This document shows, piece after piece, positions 1 through 9,917 of a DNA stretch of 64,000 nt. The notes below the pieces were generated by a model, which saw only the letters and a list, made by a program, of their open reading frames with translations, did no database searches and was not told where the DNA came from. Each line of letters begins with the position of its first letter. Position 1 is the stretch's first letter. The stretch is from contig NZ_BFAZ01000009.1 in assembly GCF_003114815.1 (NCBI RefSeq), forward strand, positions 310,001 through 374,000, read 5' to 3'. The position numbers and the translations under genes are program-made. This DNA is from Leptospira ellinghausenii. GTDB lineage: Bacteria > Spirochaetota > Leptospiria > Leptospirales > Leptospiraceae.

Positions 1-221
1 TCCAACCTGATTACATCAATTCTAGACACATCATGGTCGATACAAAAGAAGCGATGAAAATTGGTGCAACAGATATCGCAGAATGTATGTTAGTATTTGA
101 AATGGACTTATTTGAATTTTTTTCGAAAACCTTTCCTGAAAAAGGATACTATTACAGAAACCGAGTTGAGATCAACAGAGAACGAATCGGTGAAAGAAAG
201 GTATTGTATTTCATTCGATAA
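1..221 (+). CDS. C-terminal part of an unrecognised protein (5' end outside window)
   Basis: The reading frame is open from the first bases of the window to a TAA at 219-221, so this is the 3' end of a longer gene, about 72 codons visible. The visible part is mildly acidic with aromatic residues (motif FEFFSKTFPEKGYYYRNRV) and ends in a hydrophobic tail VLYFIR. An ATG at 33 is internal and is unlikely to be the true start. I do not recognise the family. The next gene begins with a GTG directly after this stop, suggesting co-transcription. Confidence 0.55.
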   Translation, partial: QPDYINSRHIMVDTKEAMKIGATDIAECMLVFEMDLFEFFSKTFPEKGYYYRNRVEINRERIGERKVLYFIR

Positions 222-1961
222 GTGGTTTATTTATTTTTTCTTTCTAGTTTAGTTACCTCCTTTCTTTTTGTTTCTCCTAAACACTTACATGCCCCCTTGC
301 AAAAGGGGGTATCTCTTTTTTTAATCCTTCTGTTCCTATTCCATTATTGGAAAAGGAAGAAAGAGTTTCAGCTAGATAGTTCTTGTAAAAATGGAATGGC
401 TTGGTTAAACCAAACCAAAGTCCTTCCTTATCTGGTTGGGGTGAGCGTATTCTGTTTTCTCATTACAAGTTCCTTTCATGCTTACCAACTCACACAATTT
501 TTTGCGAATTCTTTTTTATTCCATGATGCTGACTACATAGGAATCTCCGATGTATTACTCTCGTTCGCGAAAGGATACGGATTCCAAAGCCATTATTATA
601 GTGAAAACGTGAATGGTAGTTACTTAAACCATCACTTTGCCCCTGGAATGGGTTTCCTTTCTCCTTTTGTGAAATGGATTCCCAATCGTTATGGGCTTGC
701 CGTTGGAGTTTTTTTATCTTACCAACTGACAACGATTTTATGGTTAACTTGGGCTTATTTTGTATCTCAAAAGAGCAAACAATCAATCGATTTGAAATTT
801 TTAGTGATTTGGGTGGTTCTTACCAACCAATTGTACTTATATCGGATTGGTTCCAGTTACCATTTTGAAATCCTAGTAGTCCTCTTAGGTTGTTTCTTTT
901 TTTACCAATGGGAAAAATGCAAAACTCTAATTGTAGAAGGCGAAAACAAATTCACCAAACAATTGTTTTTGTTAGGATTATTTCTTATCTTATTCCTCAT
1001 GCAAAAGGAAGACATTGGTTTTTACCTCTGTTTGTTTTTCCTTCCGGTTTTTCTAACTTCCCTTTACCAGGTTTACCGTAGGAATAGAGAAAATAGATAT
1101 GTGACAGGTTCGATTCAACTGAAGGTCTTTTCCCTCTTTGGAATTTTACTCGTAACCGTTTTGTATTTAGGTTTTGTTTTTTTCCTTTTCCCGATCCTAA
1201 ATGGTTCCCATTCAATTTTTGGTTGGTCTCATGTTTTGAGACAAGAGTATCACTCCTCATTCAAACAAGTAACAGGTATATCGCAATCCATCCAAATTTA
1301 TTTGGAACTTCTGATGAGTATGGGACTTGGTATTGTACAACTTGTCCCCGAACTCCTTGGCATCAGTTTGATTTACCTAACCCATGTAATCTCCACAAGG
1401 CCTTGGCACCATGAAGTGTATTCGTATTATAGTTATTCACTCCTTCCCTTTTTACTCTACAGTGGGATTTTGTGGCTTAAGTCAAAAAAACAAATTTCCC
1501 TTCCCATTGTATATCTCATCTTAGCTTGTTTGTTTTGGAAAAACTCGATGGACCAAAATTTCCCACTCGAGGCCAAAACAAATACTAATTGGTATGACCC
1601 TAAAGTGCAATCAGAAGTCATCGAAGACTTACCACATGCCAATGGAATTTTACTAACTGAGGCGGGCAAAGTTTCAAGTAACATAACCAATCAATCAAAA
1701 GAACAAATTGTGTTTTCCCAATACAATCTTTCCTTTTCTATCAATGACAAGGTGATACTCTATCCGCTCGAACAGCTTCAGAATGGAAATCAAATATGCA
1801 ATGAATCAAATATTTGTTATGTGGTTTTGGCACCTGAGTTTACAGACACAATTCTTTGGCCGAAAAAACGCATTCTCGATACCATTGACGTGTCAAAAAC
1901 TTGGAATCAGCAGAAAATTTGGCAAGGAAAACAAATAGAGGTCTGGGCACTCTCGAAGTAA
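222..1961 (+). CDS. Multi-pass membrane protein, DUF2079-like
   Basis: A 579-residue inner-membrane protein with about ten hydrophobic segments in the first 480 residues and a soluble tail of about 100 residues. The loop motif LNHHFAPGMGFLSP, followed by a KED triplet in a membrane segment (QKEDIGFYL), fits the DUF2079 family, which has a GT-C glycosyltransferase-like fold. The tail, with phrases such as LLTEAGKVSSN, matches the C-terminal soluble region of that family. The enzymatic role of DUF2079 proteins is unproven. The start is a GTG abutting the TAA of the preceding gene, with no close Shine-Dalgarno, so translational coupling is likely. Family call from remembered motifs; substrate unknown. 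Confidence 0.65.
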   Translation: MVYLFFLSSLVTSFLFVSPKHLHAPLQKGVSLFLILLFLFHYWKRKKEFQLDSSCKNGMAWLNQTKVLPYLVGVSVFCFLITSSFHAYQLTQFFANSFLFHDADYIGISDVLLSFAKGYGFQSHYYSENVNGSYLNHHFAPGMGFLSPFVKWIPNRYGLAVGVFLSYQLTTILWLTWAYFVSQKSKQSIDLKFLVIWVVLTNQLYLYRIGSSYHFEILVVLLGCFFFYQWEKCKTLIVEGENKFTKQLFLLGLFLILFLMQKEDIGFYLCLFFLPVFLTSLYQVYRRNRENRYVTGSIQLKVFSLFGILLVTVLYLGFVFFLFPILNGSHSIFGWSHVLRQEYHSSFKQVTGISQSIQIYLELLMSMGLGIVQLVPELLGISLIYLTHVISTRPWHHEVYSYYSYSLLPFLLYSGILWLKSKKQISLPIVYLILACLFWKNSMDQNFPLEAKTNTNWYDPKVQSEVIEDLPHANGILLTEAGKVSSNITNQSKEQIVFSQYNLSFSINDKVILYPLEQLQNGNQICNESNICYVVLAPEFTDTILWPKKRILDTIDVSKTWNQQKIWQGKQIEVWALSK

Positions 1962-2085
1962 AATCGAAAGTCCATCTTCCATCCGAAACTTGAGTTACTT
2001 GGAACACACAATCTATGAAAACAAAAGAATCTAAAGAGGAAGAATATAACCCATTTTATTTGTGTATGCCATCAATTGGATATTT

Positions 2086-3108
2086 TTACGAAACAATATG
2101 AAACACTTCGTAACCATTTTCTCTTTTTTCGATACGGATTTGTCCTTCTAACACGAGTTTTTGGATAATACTATACACAAGACCAAGGGCCGTTGGCAAG
2201 TGGCCACCATTATGCACTTTTTTTCCAATTGCAGCTTCCATTAAGACTTTTAAATCGGATTCCCCTTCCCGTAACCTACGTAACACTCCCTTCTCTAAGA
2301 TACTGAGTGTTTTTTTCACAAGAGTGATCGTTTTTTTGGGATCTTCAATTTCGCTACCATGAGCAGGTAACATGCGTTTGATGGGTTCTTCTAATAACTT
2401 AGAAAGGGTAAAATAATAATCCCCTAAATTCCCATCCATCTCCGAATAAATCGCAGTGAGATTGGCGATAATGAGGTCTCCCGAAAAGTATACCCCTGTC
2501 GATGGATCAACTGGTGTGATATGGTATAAATTATGACCTGGTGTGTGTAAAAACCGAAAGAGCCTTCCACCTAACTCTAAACTATCATTATGATCAATTG
2601 CCACATCTATGCGTAGGACTGGATCACCTTTTTTAGTTTCTCCAAACTTACTAAAAAACTGACGCCAACCTTTTCTCGATTCAGCTAGAATGCGATCGAG
2701 TTCTTCTTTATCCCCAAAGGCTTTGTGGAATAAATCTTCTGTGGCTTCTTCAAAGAGTAACATCGATTCCAAATAATTCCCGACTCCATCTGCCATAGCA
2801 CGGTATCCATAATAAGTTACATTTTTGGCATAGGATTTGAGAACCAAGGCTGAAGAAATATGATCCAGGTGGTTGTGAGTGTAAATGATATGACGGATGT
2901 CTTTGAAAGAAAATCCCTTGGTTTTTAGGGATGCTTGTAACATGGGAATGGATTCAATGTAACCTGAATCAATCAGGGTGAGTCCATCGTTTCCTTCATA
3001 CAAATAGATGTTATTTGGTGCGTAAAAGGGTTGGGGTAGAACAATTTTGAAGATTCCATCCCCAATGTCCTCCATTTCAGGAATTCGTTTAGGGATGGTT
3101 ACTTTCAA
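2086..3108 (-). CDS. MBL-fold metallo-hydrolase
   Basis: A 340-residue metallo-beta-lactamase-fold protein, probably cytoplasmic. It carries the signature THNHLDH at residues 77-83 (metal ligands H78, H80, D82, H83), H192 in HTPGH, D211 in SGD and H250 in LPAH, so the two-metal site is complete. A C-terminal domain of about 70 residues (GKKVHNGGHLPTALG) resembles the winged-helix tail of LACTB2/GloB-like hydrolases. It lies 9 nt downstream of the MaoC-type gene and is probably co-transcribed with it. Thioester hydrolysis in acyl-CoA metabolism would fit that neighbour but is inference; the substrate cannot be read from sequence. Confidence 0.88.
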   Translation of the reverse strand: MKVTIPKRIPEMEDIGDGIFKIVLPQPFYAPNNIYLYEGNDGLTLIDSGYIESIPMLQASLKTKGFSFKDIRHIIYTHNHLDHISSALVLKSYAKNVTYYGYRAMADGVGNYLESMLLFEEATEDLFHKAFGDKEELDRILAESRKGWRQFFSKFGETKKGDPVLRIDVAIDHNDSLELGGRLFRFLHTPGHNLYHITPVDPSTGVYFSGDLIIANLTAIYSEMDGNLGDYYFTLSKLLEEPIKRMLPAHGSEIEDPKKTITLVKKTLSILEKGVLRRLREGESDLKVLMEAAIGKKVHNGGHLPTALGLVYSIIQKLVLEGQIRIEKRENGYEVFHIVS

Positions 3109-3117
3109 AGTTTCACC

Positions 3118-4296
3118 TTATGGTTGTTTTTTGATGATCAATCTTCTTTCAATTTCGAAGATTTTTTCTGGGATTTTTTCTTTCCCCAATTTCTTTTTGT
3201 CATTCTCTTTGAGGAAAAGATCTGCTCCAAATTTATCTAAGGCATCATTTGCTTTGATATTTTTCAGACCGATAAATTGGATTTGGACTTCTCCTGCAGG
3301 GATTCCGTATTCAGTTCCTTTGTCTTCTGTTGTGAGGATACGAGAAATACAAGTCACTGTATCACCAGAAAAAGCTGGTTGAGTATGGTATCCTTCTGTG
3401 AAACCAAGTTCCCAAATCGCATTTTCAGAAATATCACGAGATGCCATACCAGCTAACCAACCAAATACGAGTCCACCATACACCACTGGTTCTCCACCCA
3501 TTGGACCTGAGATTCCTGCAGAATACAATTTATCATAATGGAGTGGGTGTGTGTTTCCTACTCGGTACGTCCATTGGTAGTGTTCGTCTGTGATCGTTCT
3601 ACCATTTTGGTGCACATAAATTTGACCTGGTTTGAAGTTTTCAAAATAGGTATGCCCCCAAGTGACATCTTTCATCTCTGTAGGAAATTTAAGATTAGGA
3701 AGTTTGAGTGCTGGAGTTTTGGACTCAGGAAAAAAAGCAGAAGCATCACCAGGTTTAGGATTTCCTTTTGGTTTTCCATTGGATTGGTAAATCATGATCT
3801 TACGTTCGTACTGTAACACCACTTCGTTTTTTTGGTTGAGGCAAAGGGTTCTTACACTTACGATTCCTGGTTTATCAGGTCCTTTGTCATCCACTGCCAA
3901 AATTTTTGTGCGAGAAGATAAAGTATCACCAGGATAGACTGGCATTAAAAATTGTGCATTGTAGTAACCAAGGTTTGCAAGCGCCTTTTCACTGTTATTC
4001 TGAACACCGATAGAAAGTGCTAAGTTAAACACCATGAGTGGGTGAACCAGTAGGTCTTGAAAACCATGAGCTTTTGCATATTCACTGGAAAGATACAATG
4101 GATTGGCATCCATAAACACAGTGGCAAATTCTTGGGCAAAACTTCTGTCGACTGTGAATTGGCGAGGGTGAACGTAGATATCACCGACATTGAATTCTTC
4201 GAGGTATCGTCCGTAGATGTTCTTCTTGATGTCTGAGAGAGAGGCAGGGGTTTTGGGAGCTAACTCACCAAAAGGGGACACTGATTTTTCGACCAT
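3118..4296 (-). CDS. MaoC-family double-hotdog hydratase (mesaconyl-CoA hydratase-like)
   Basis: A 392-residue protein made of two MaoC-like hotdog domains, about residues 30-175 and 215-375. Each has the typical phrase pattern: [19 protein letters not shown] in the first, and [15 protein letters not shown] plus QPAFSGDTV in the second. The layout and these motifs resemble mesaconyl-CoA/beta-methylmalyl-CoA hydratase of the ethylmalonyl-CoA pathway, though other two-domain MaoC enoyl-CoA hydratases are possible. The ATG at 4296 fits; upstream extension gives nothing conserved. It heads a two-gene minus-strand unit with the MBL hydrolase. Whether the organism runs the ethylmalonyl-CoA pathway cannot be told from this window. 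Confidence 0.8.
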   Translation of the reverse strand: MVEKSVSPFGELAPKTPASLSDIKKNIYGRYLEEFNVGDIYVHPRQFTVDRSFAQEFATVFMDANPLYLSSEYAKAHGFQDLLVHPLMVFNLALSIGVQNNSEKALANLGYYNAQFLMPVYPGDTLSSRTKILAVDDKGPDKPGIVSVRTLCLNQKNEVVLQYERKIMIYQSNGKPKGNPKPGDASAFFPESKTPALKLPNLKFPTEMKDVTWGHTYFENFKPGQIYVHQNGRTITDEHYQWTYRVGNTHPLHYDKLYSAGISGPMGGEPVVYGGLVFGWLAGMASRDISENAIWELGFTEGYHTQPAFSGDTVTCISRILTTEDKGTEYGIPAGEVQIQFIGLKNIKANDALDKFGADLFLKENDKKKLGKEKIPEKIFEIERRLIIKKQP

Positions 4297-4367
4297 GGGA
4301 ATTCCTTTTTCGAATGGGATAGGACTAATTTTCCAAGAGAGGTCCTACAGAAAACGATTTTTCCAGC

Positions 4368-4562
4368 TCATCCGGTCGCTCGTTTGGAGTATTCCTCCTT
4401 CCACGCGCTGTGCCATAGATACCATTCTTCACGAACTGCACGATACCTTGTCAAATCACTGCGTACTTCTTGCATCAGTAATTCCAATTCTTCCACTCGG
4501 CGAAAGAGTCGTAAAGTCAAAGCCTCCCACTCCTCCTGGTTCTCTGCCATCCATGGTTCCAT
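4368..4562 (-). CDS. Possible small coiled-coil protein (hypothetical)
   Basis: A 64-residue open frame in the 338-nt gap between the MaoC gene and the gapN-like gene. The predicted protein is strongly charged and helical, with heptad-like leucines (LRLFRRVEELELLMQEV) and several tryptophans, a composition more like a real small protein than a random frame. No convincing Shine-Dalgarno precedes either ATG (4562 or 4550), and I recognise no family. Nothing else is apparent in this gap apart from the presumed promoter of the plus-strand gene starting at 4635. Confidence 0.4.
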   Translation of the reverse strand: MEPWMAENQEEWEALTLRLFRRVEELELLMQEVRSDLTRYRAVREEWYLWHSAWKEEYSKRATG

Positions 4563-4634
4563 AATTTATCTATCGGCGGATCTTTTCCGTAAAATGTTGC
4601 TTTTTTAGTCCTGTGCGCATTCGATTCATGGATC

Positions 4635-6239
4635 ATGAGCTTTGTTTTCCCAACAGAAGATTCCATTCCTACCGCTTACCGCATCTCTCCCATCCACCAA
4701 ACCAAATGCCTTCTCGGTGGCGAGATTCTGGAGTGGAAGGGAGAAACACAAACCGTTAAGTCTCCCATCTTTCTCAATCGGAATGGGAAATTGGAACAAG
4801 TGGTCCTCGGTTCCTACCCTAGTTTTGATGAGTCTCAAAGTCTTAAAGCCCTAGAAGCCGCCGTAACCGCATACAACCACGGAACAGGCGTTTGGCCCAC
4901 TTCTACGCCTGAGGATCGGATTCGGGCAGTGAACCATTTTATTTCTCTCATGAAAGAAAAACGAAACCAAATCATTTTACTTCTGATGTGGGAAATTGGA
5001 AAAACGGAAAAGGATGCCACAAAAGAATTTGATCGCACCATCGAATACTTAGAAGACACAGTGGACGCACTCCTTGAACTTGAATCCAATTCTTCCAAAT
5101 ACATAAAGGAAAGTGGGCTGATTGCCCAGATCAAACGTTCCCCTTATGGAGTGGTTTTGTGTATGGGGCCATTTAACTACCCGTTAAACGAAACTTTTTG
5201 TACGCTCATCCCTGCGATTCTTATGGGAAATACAGTTGTTTTCAAACCAGCAAAATACGGTGTTTTACTTTTAGAACCACTCCTCGAATGTTTCCAAAAA
5301 GCCTTTCCACCTGGTGTCATTAACACTGTTTATGGTGATGGAGCCAAAGTCATTTCCCCCATTATGGAATCCGGGAAAATTGATGTGTTTGCTTTTATAG
5401 GTTCGAGCCAAACCGCAAATCTCATCACAAAAAAACACCCCAAACTCAACCGCCTAAGGTCTGTTCTCGGACTCAATGCGAAAAATCCTGCCATCATACT
5501 TCCCGATACCGATTTAAAAACAATGGTTCCTGAAATTGTTTCGGGATCCTTGTCATACAATGGGCAAAGGTGTACGGCACTCAAAATCCTTTTTGTCCAC
5601 AAAGACATTTTGGATGAGTTTACCAAATTGTATTTAGAAGAATTTTCCAAATGGAAAGCGGGAATGCCTTGGGAAAAAGATGTTAACTTTACCCCACTCC
5701 CCGAAGAAGGGAAAACCAAATGGTTAAAAGAACTTTTGGATGATGCAATCCAACATGGGGCAAAAATTTTAAACCAAGGTGGTGGGGAAATTACGGAATC
5801 CTTTATGACACCTGCGATCCTTTCGCCCGTCTCACCTAACGCACGTCTGTATCACGAAGAACAATTTGGACCACTTGTTCCTATTGTCCCATTTACTCAT
5901 ATTGATGAACCAATGGAATACATCATCAACTCCAATATGGGCCAACAAGCGAGTGTGTTTGGAGAAGACCCAAAGACTGTTGGCAAACTCATCGATACCC
6001 TTGTGAACCAAGTGGCTCGTGTGAATTGGAATGCGCAGTGCCAACGGGGACCAGATGTGTTTCCGTTTTCAGGAAGGAAGGATTCAGCAGATGGAACCCT
6101 TTCTGTTTCTGATGCCCTTCGTGTGTTTTCCTTACGCACAGTGGTGAGCTTAAAGGACACAGAAAGGGGACGTAATCTTCTGGGAGAAGTACTGAAGACC
6201 AAGAGTTCTCGTTACCTTTCCGAAGAATTTCACTTGTAA
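4635..6239 (+). CDS. gapN: Aldehyde dehydrogenase, GapN-type (non-phosphorylating glyceraldehyde-3-phosphate dehydrogenase-like)
   Basis: A 534-residue cytoplasmic aldehyde dehydrogenase superfamily enzyme. MGPFNYPLNETFCTLIPA (residues 177-194), the C-terminal EEQFGPLVP and RGPDVFPFSGRKDS point to the NADP-dependent non-phosphorylating GAPDH group, which oxidises glyceraldehyde 3-phosphate to 3-phosphoglycerate and makes NADPH. The catalytic Cys is C313 in NGQRCTALK. The general-base Glu expected 34 residues upstream (LELGGK in the family) is replaced by Gly279 in LGLNAKN. The nucleotide-binding GSS motif is at 256-258. It stands alone between a divergent neighbour and a lipoprotein gene. The family is secure; the exact substrate is less so, given the altered active site. 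Confidence 0.82.
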   Translation: MSFVFPTEDSIPTAYRISPIHQTKCLLGGEILEWKGETQTVKSPIFLNRNGKLEQVVLGSYPSFDESQSLKALEAAVTAYNHGTGVWPTSTPEDRIRAVNHFISLMKEKRNQIILLLMWEIGKTEKDATKEFDRTIEYLEDTVDALLELESNSSKYIKESGLIAQIKRSPYGVVLCMGPFNYPLNETFCTLIPAILMGNTVVFKPAKYGVLLLEPLLECFQKAFPPGVINTVYGDGAKVISPIMESGKIDVFAFIGSSQTANLITKKHPKLNRLRSVLGLNAKNPAIILPDTDLKTMVPEIVSGSLSYNGQRCTALKILFVHKDILDEFTKLYLEEFSKWKAGMPWEKDVNFTPLPEEGKTKWLKELLDDAIQHGAKILNQGGGEITESFMTPAILSPVSPNARLYHEEQFGPLVPIVPFTHIDEPMEYIINSNMGQQASVFGEDPKTVGKLIDTLVNQVARVNWNAQCQRGPDVFPFSGRKDSADGTLSVSDALRVFSLRTVVSLKDTERGRNLLGEVLKTKSSRYLSEEFHL

Positions 6240-6311
6240 GTCCTCATCTTTTCTCCGATCATTGAGAAAGGGGAATCCCTAATTTGTTGGAGTAGGTAGA
6301 GGGGGAGGAAA

Positions 6312-7574
6312 ATGTACAAACGTATGGTTCGAATGATTTCCTTCCTTTTGGCATTGGGTTTCCTTTCTTGCAATCCGGTCAAAGGTCGTGATGAGTATCT
6401 CTTAACTCTCATCAATGGATTGAATACAAACACTGTAACAAATTCAATTTCGATCGGTCCTTCTTCCAAAATCAATGTAACAAGTGCCAGTGTAATTCTC
6501 TATTACGGAACCCCACAATTATTTGGTTTTTCACTTGTCACCCAACCAACAGCAAATGTAACTCTTGCTTTCACAAATTCCAAACTCAATGCGATTGGGA
6601 ACTTAACCTTCACTCCAGCCAATTATAGCACAATCCAAACCATCACACTTACATCTAACACACAACTCATGGAATCTTCCTCACTGAGTGTAACGGCAAC
6701 AAGTGCAGATACAAATTATTCAGGTGTCTCTGGGTCCATTACCATCAACCATAGAAATGTAAATATTGTGTATACTGGTAGTTCTTTTATTTTTAAGGAA
6801 GATGATTCTGCACCTACACTGAATCCAGTCCTTGGATTCCCCATCACAAATTGTTCTGTTGCTCCTGCCCTTCCCAATGGACTATCATTGAACACAAGTA
6901 CATGTGTGATTTCAGGAACTCCCACAGACTCACAAGCAGGAACAACATACACAGTCACTGCAACCGATGGAACTAATACGGATACGGAAAATATAACCAT
7001 TCGCATCACACCAACCGTTTATCGCATTTTTATAACAGCATCCACTTATGATGGTAACCTCCAAGGTGCCGCAGCTAACGGACCAGCAGGTGCTGATCTC
7101 AAATGTAATTCTGATGCGAACACTCCCGGTACGGGAACATACAAAGCTATGCTTACAGATGGAACGAATCGTAATGCATGTTCCACTGATAATTGTGGGG
7201 GTGGTGCTGGTGAGAACATAGATTGGGTATTTCAATCAGGAAGGATTTATATTCGAGCAAGTGATGCAGCATCTCTCTTTACCGCGAATGCATCGGGAAT
7301 CATCAATGCACCCGCTGCCAATATGCTGAGCCAAAGTTTTGCTTCAGGAACAACCAAGTACTTTTGGACTGGTTTTGCACAAACCAACTACTGGCAGGAA
7401 GCAACAGCTCAAACCACCAATAGTTGTAATAACTGGACAAGTAATGCTAACACAGCCACGGCCAGTGAAGGCGGAAGGGTGGGAGCATCCAATACAACCG
7501 ATTATACTGCTTTTCGATCGGGTAGCGGAAGGAGTTGTGATACGTTTTACTACTTACTCTGCGTCGAACAATAA
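6312..7574 (+). CDS. DUF1554 lipoprotein with putative Ig-like domain
   Basis: A 420-residue exported lipoprotein. The signal peptide ends at a lipobox in LGFLSC (Cys near residue 20). A Thr/Ser/Asn-rich region with beta-sandwich character follows, then a putative-Ig (He_PIG-type) segment at about 160-230 with the typical ALPNGLSLN and ISGTPT phrases. The C-terminal DUF1554 domain (about 236-420) begins RIFITASTYDGNLQ and ends DTFYYLLCVEQ. DUF1554 is a C-type-lectin-like domain abundant in Leptospira surface proteins. A good ribosome site (GGGAGGAA) precedes the ATG. It is probably surface-exposed; the ligand is unknown. Confidence 0.9.
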   Translation: MYKRMVRMISFLLALGFLSCNPVKGRDEYLLTLINGLNTNTVTNSISIGPSSKINVTSASVILYYGTPQLFGFSLVTQPTANVTLAFTNSKLNAIGNLTFTPANYSTIQTITLTSNTQLMESSSLSVTATSADTNYSGVSGSITINHRNVNIVYTGSSFIFKEDDSAPTLNPVLGFPITNCSVAPALPNGLSLNTSTCVISGTPTDSQAGTTYTVTATDGTNTDTENITIRITPTVYRIFITASTYDGNLQGAAANGPAGADLKCNSDANTPGTGTYKAMLTDGTNRNACSTDNCGGGAGENIDWVFQSGRIYIRASDAASLFTANASGIINAPAANMLSQSFASGTTKYFWTGFAQTNYWQEATAQTTNSCNNWTSNANTATASEGGRVGASNTTDYTAFRSGSGRSCDTFYYLLCVEQ

Positions 7575-7710
7575 TCACCAGAGTTTCATCCAAATCCTCT
7601 ACATGAGTCTTTGGATCCACTTAAAACAATTCGAAAACAAGTTTTAAAAACAAATTCCTTTCGGTATTTTTTTCTCGCTTTCTTCGAAAATTCCATTACA
7701 CTTTCCCACC

Positions 7711-8988
7711 GTGATCCAAATCCTTATCAATTCTCTTGCTGGCAAAACCGTATCCCTCACCCAAAAAACAACAGACTCGCTACTCAAAGGAGTTCAATTT
7801 TTAGTCCATGGCAGTTTGTCCAAAACGGGAGATGGTTTGGATCTTTTATCCAATGCCTTTTTTTATAAACCTGAATGGAGGGAAGCACTCCAAAAACTCG
7901 GTGTTCAAGTGAAGGACAAAGGTATCCGATCCAATGAAGAATTCCAAAAAACGATCGAACTCACAAACCAAGCCTTTGACAAAGCACTCTTCAAAGTAGA
8001 ACTCACAGCCAAAAAAAGTGATGATATGGTGTTCGATAACCGGATGGTCTCAAGTATATTAGGAAGTTCTCATAACCAAAAATTCAAACTCACAAAAATT
8101 GACATGAGTTTTCGAACCTTTGGAAAGGACATCACTGCAAAAGAAACCATCTCAGAATACCTAAACTCGGGAAAATCAAAATCGGTCTTATTTTTACCGG
8201 GACTTTTTACGGACGAAACGGTTTGGCAAGAACAAACTGTCGAATACAAGGACAGGAAAATTACATCTCCAGGCCTTGCTACGGAACTTGCGGAATGCGG
8301 ATACTTCTCTTTTTATCTCAGATACAACCATGGTCTGCCCATCCATGAAAATGGAAAAAAACTCATGCACTTACTTGACGTATTCTTCGAAGAAAACAAA
8401 GAGATCCATCCAGATATCATCTGTTATAGTTTGGGTTGTTTGATTTTTCGATCCTGTATGTATCATGCAAAATTAGAAAACAAAACTTGGATTACAAGGC
8501 TTGGAAAAATCACACTGGTTGCATCACCAAATAAAGGTTCGTATTTGGAAAAAATTGGCTTTTGGTTAGGATTTTTATTTGAAAAAAGTCCTAACGTTGC
8601 CTTAAAGATCATTGGAATGATTGGTAATTTACGAAGTGATGCCATCAAAGACTTATCGTTTGGTCTCATCCGAAAAGAAGAAAAAGGTTGGAAGGAAACA
8701 ATCTCAGGATACTTTGCAGAGACTTATTTTGGTGAATTGGATGATTTGGATGTGTACCAAGCATATGCGCTCATGGAAGGCCCTGAGAATCCATTACAGA
8801 ATTTTTTAGGTGATGGAATTGTTGAGAAAAAAAGCCTAACCTACTTAACGGACAAAGTGTTCGATAAAAAACCAAATCCTGCACTTCGTACATTAGAATT
8901 AAAAAAACAAAACCATTTTTCCATCATTAGCTCGCGACCCCTCATCCATTGGGTGAAAGAAGTATTTGGTGTGGCACCAAAAGTTTAA
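7711..8988 (+). CDS. Alpha/beta-hydrolase-fold protein, possible lipase/esterase
   Basis: A 425-residue protein without an obvious signal peptide. The middle and end fit an alpha/beta hydrolase: a strand then LFLPGLFTDETVW, a nucleophile elbow ICYSLGCLIF (the usual first Gly replaced by Cys), LVASPNKGSYLEK after it (as in lipases of the PGAP1/GPI-inositol deacylase style), and a late His in QNHFSIIS. The N-terminal 120 residues (NSLAGKTVSLTQ onward) are not recognised. The start is a GTG at 7711; later starts are possible. It converges with the HDAC-like gene, overlapping by 4 nt. Likely an intracellular acyl-ester hydrolase, substrate unknown. Confidence 0.7.
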   Translation: MIQILINSLAGKTVSLTQKTTDSLLKGVQFLVHGSLSKTGDGLDLLSNAFFYKPEWREALQKLGVQVKDKGIRSNEEFQKTIELTNQAFDKALFKVELTAKKSDDMVFDNRMVSSILGSSHNQKFKLTKIDMSFRTFGKDITAKETISEYLNSGKSKSVLFLPGLFTDETVWQEQTVEYKDRKITSPGLATELAECGYFSFYLRYNHGLPIHENGKKLMHLLDVFFEENKEIHPDIICYSLGCLIFRSCMYHAKLENKTWITRLGKITLVASPNKGSYLEKIGFWLGFLFEKSPNVALKIIGMIGNLRSDAIKDLSFGLIRKEEKGWKETISGYFAETYFGELDDLDVYQAYALMEGPENPLQNFLGDGIVEKKSLTYLTDKVFDKKPNPALRTLELKKQNHFSIISSRPLIHWVKEVFGVAPKV

Positions 8989-9917
8989 ATTGCCAAAGCC
9001 TCCAAATGCACTTTCACAGATTCTGAAAGTGCTTGGAAATCGTACCCACCTTCCAAAAACGATAAAAGTTTACCTGCAGAGTAGGTGTTTGCAATTTTTT
9101 TCACTTCTTCGGTCAGTTTTTCATAAGAAGATGTATGTAAGTTCATGCCAGCTAACGGGTCTTTTACGTGGGCATCAAACCCAGCTGAAACCAACACAAA
9201 TTCAGGTTGGAAAGTTTCCATCTCTTTATGGACCTTTAGAAATTGGTCTAAATATTCCTTTTCTTCGGCACCTCGTGCCATAGGCAAATTTAAGGTGGTT
9301 CCAAAACCTTTCCCACTTCCCTTCTCCTCCGAAGAACCAGTTCCTGGGTAAAAAGGGTATTGGTGGAGAGATACAAAATAAACTGAGTCATCTTCGTAAA
9401 ACTGATGTTGGGTGCCATTTCCGTGATGCACGTCCCAATCCAAAATCAAAATCCGTTTGATCCCTTGTGTCTGAAGGTATTTTGCTGTGATTGCGATATT
9501 ATTGAATAAACAAAATCCCATCGCATGATCTGCTTCCGCATGATGTCCTGGAGGCCGAACAAGAGCCATACCGTTTTTCAATTTACCATTTAAAATGTCT
9601 TGCGCAAGTGTTACACCTGCCCCAACTGCAAAACTTGCCGCCTGAAACGAATTTGGTGAAAAAACAGTATCTCCATCCAAATACCCAGATCCTTTTTCTT
9701 CACAAACCTTTCCCACCAAATGTACGTAATTTGGATCGTGAATCATCGAAATTAATGACAAAGGAGCTTCCTTAAACGTTTTTATCCATTCAAAAGATTG
9801 GAAAGGTAAGTCAGAAATTTTTTCTAAAATTGATTCTAAACGTACATGGGTTTCCGGATGACCTGTTCCAGTTTTGTGATCCAAAAAAGAGGAATGGAAT
9901 GAGATGCCTGTTTTCAT
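8985..9917 (-). CDS. Histone-deacetylase-family amidohydrolase (class II-like)
   Basis: A 310-residue zinc amidohydrolase of the arginase/deacetylase fold. It has the RPPGHHAEAD motif (active-site H125, H126), FCLFNN, the zinc ligands D162 and H164 in DWDVHHGNG, a third ligand in SAGFDAH and the transition-state Tyr in EGGYDF. Bacterial members act on acetylated polyamines, acetoin-related substrates or protein lysines, so the substrate is open. Its start overlaps the stop of an upstream 187-residue unknown protein by 4 nt, implying co-translation. A second, more distant HDAC-like gene lies at 27.0-27.9 kb. Confidence 0.92.
   Translation of the reverse strand: MKTGISFHSSFLDHKTGTGHPETHVRLESILEKISDLPFQSFEWIKTFKEAPLSLISMIHDPNYVHLVGKVCEEKGSGYLDGDTVFSPNSFQAASFAVGAGVTLAQDILNGKLKNGMALVRPPGHHAEADHAMGFCLFNNIAITAKYLQTQGIKRILILDWDVHHGNGTQHQFYEDDSVYFVSLHQYPFYPGTGSSEEKGSGKGFGTTLNLPMARGAEEKEYLDQFLKVHKEMETFQPEFVLVSAGFDAHVKDPLAGMNLHTSSYEKLTEEVKKIANTYSAGKLLSFLEGGYDFQALSESVKVHLEALAI

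Noticed and set aside
2016..2102. A 28-codon plus-strand ORF (ATG 2016) in the gap between the DUF2079-like and MBL genes
   Set aside because: No Shine-Dalgarno, no recognisable product, and its end overlaps the stop of the MBL gene; length is expected by chance in AT-rich DNA.
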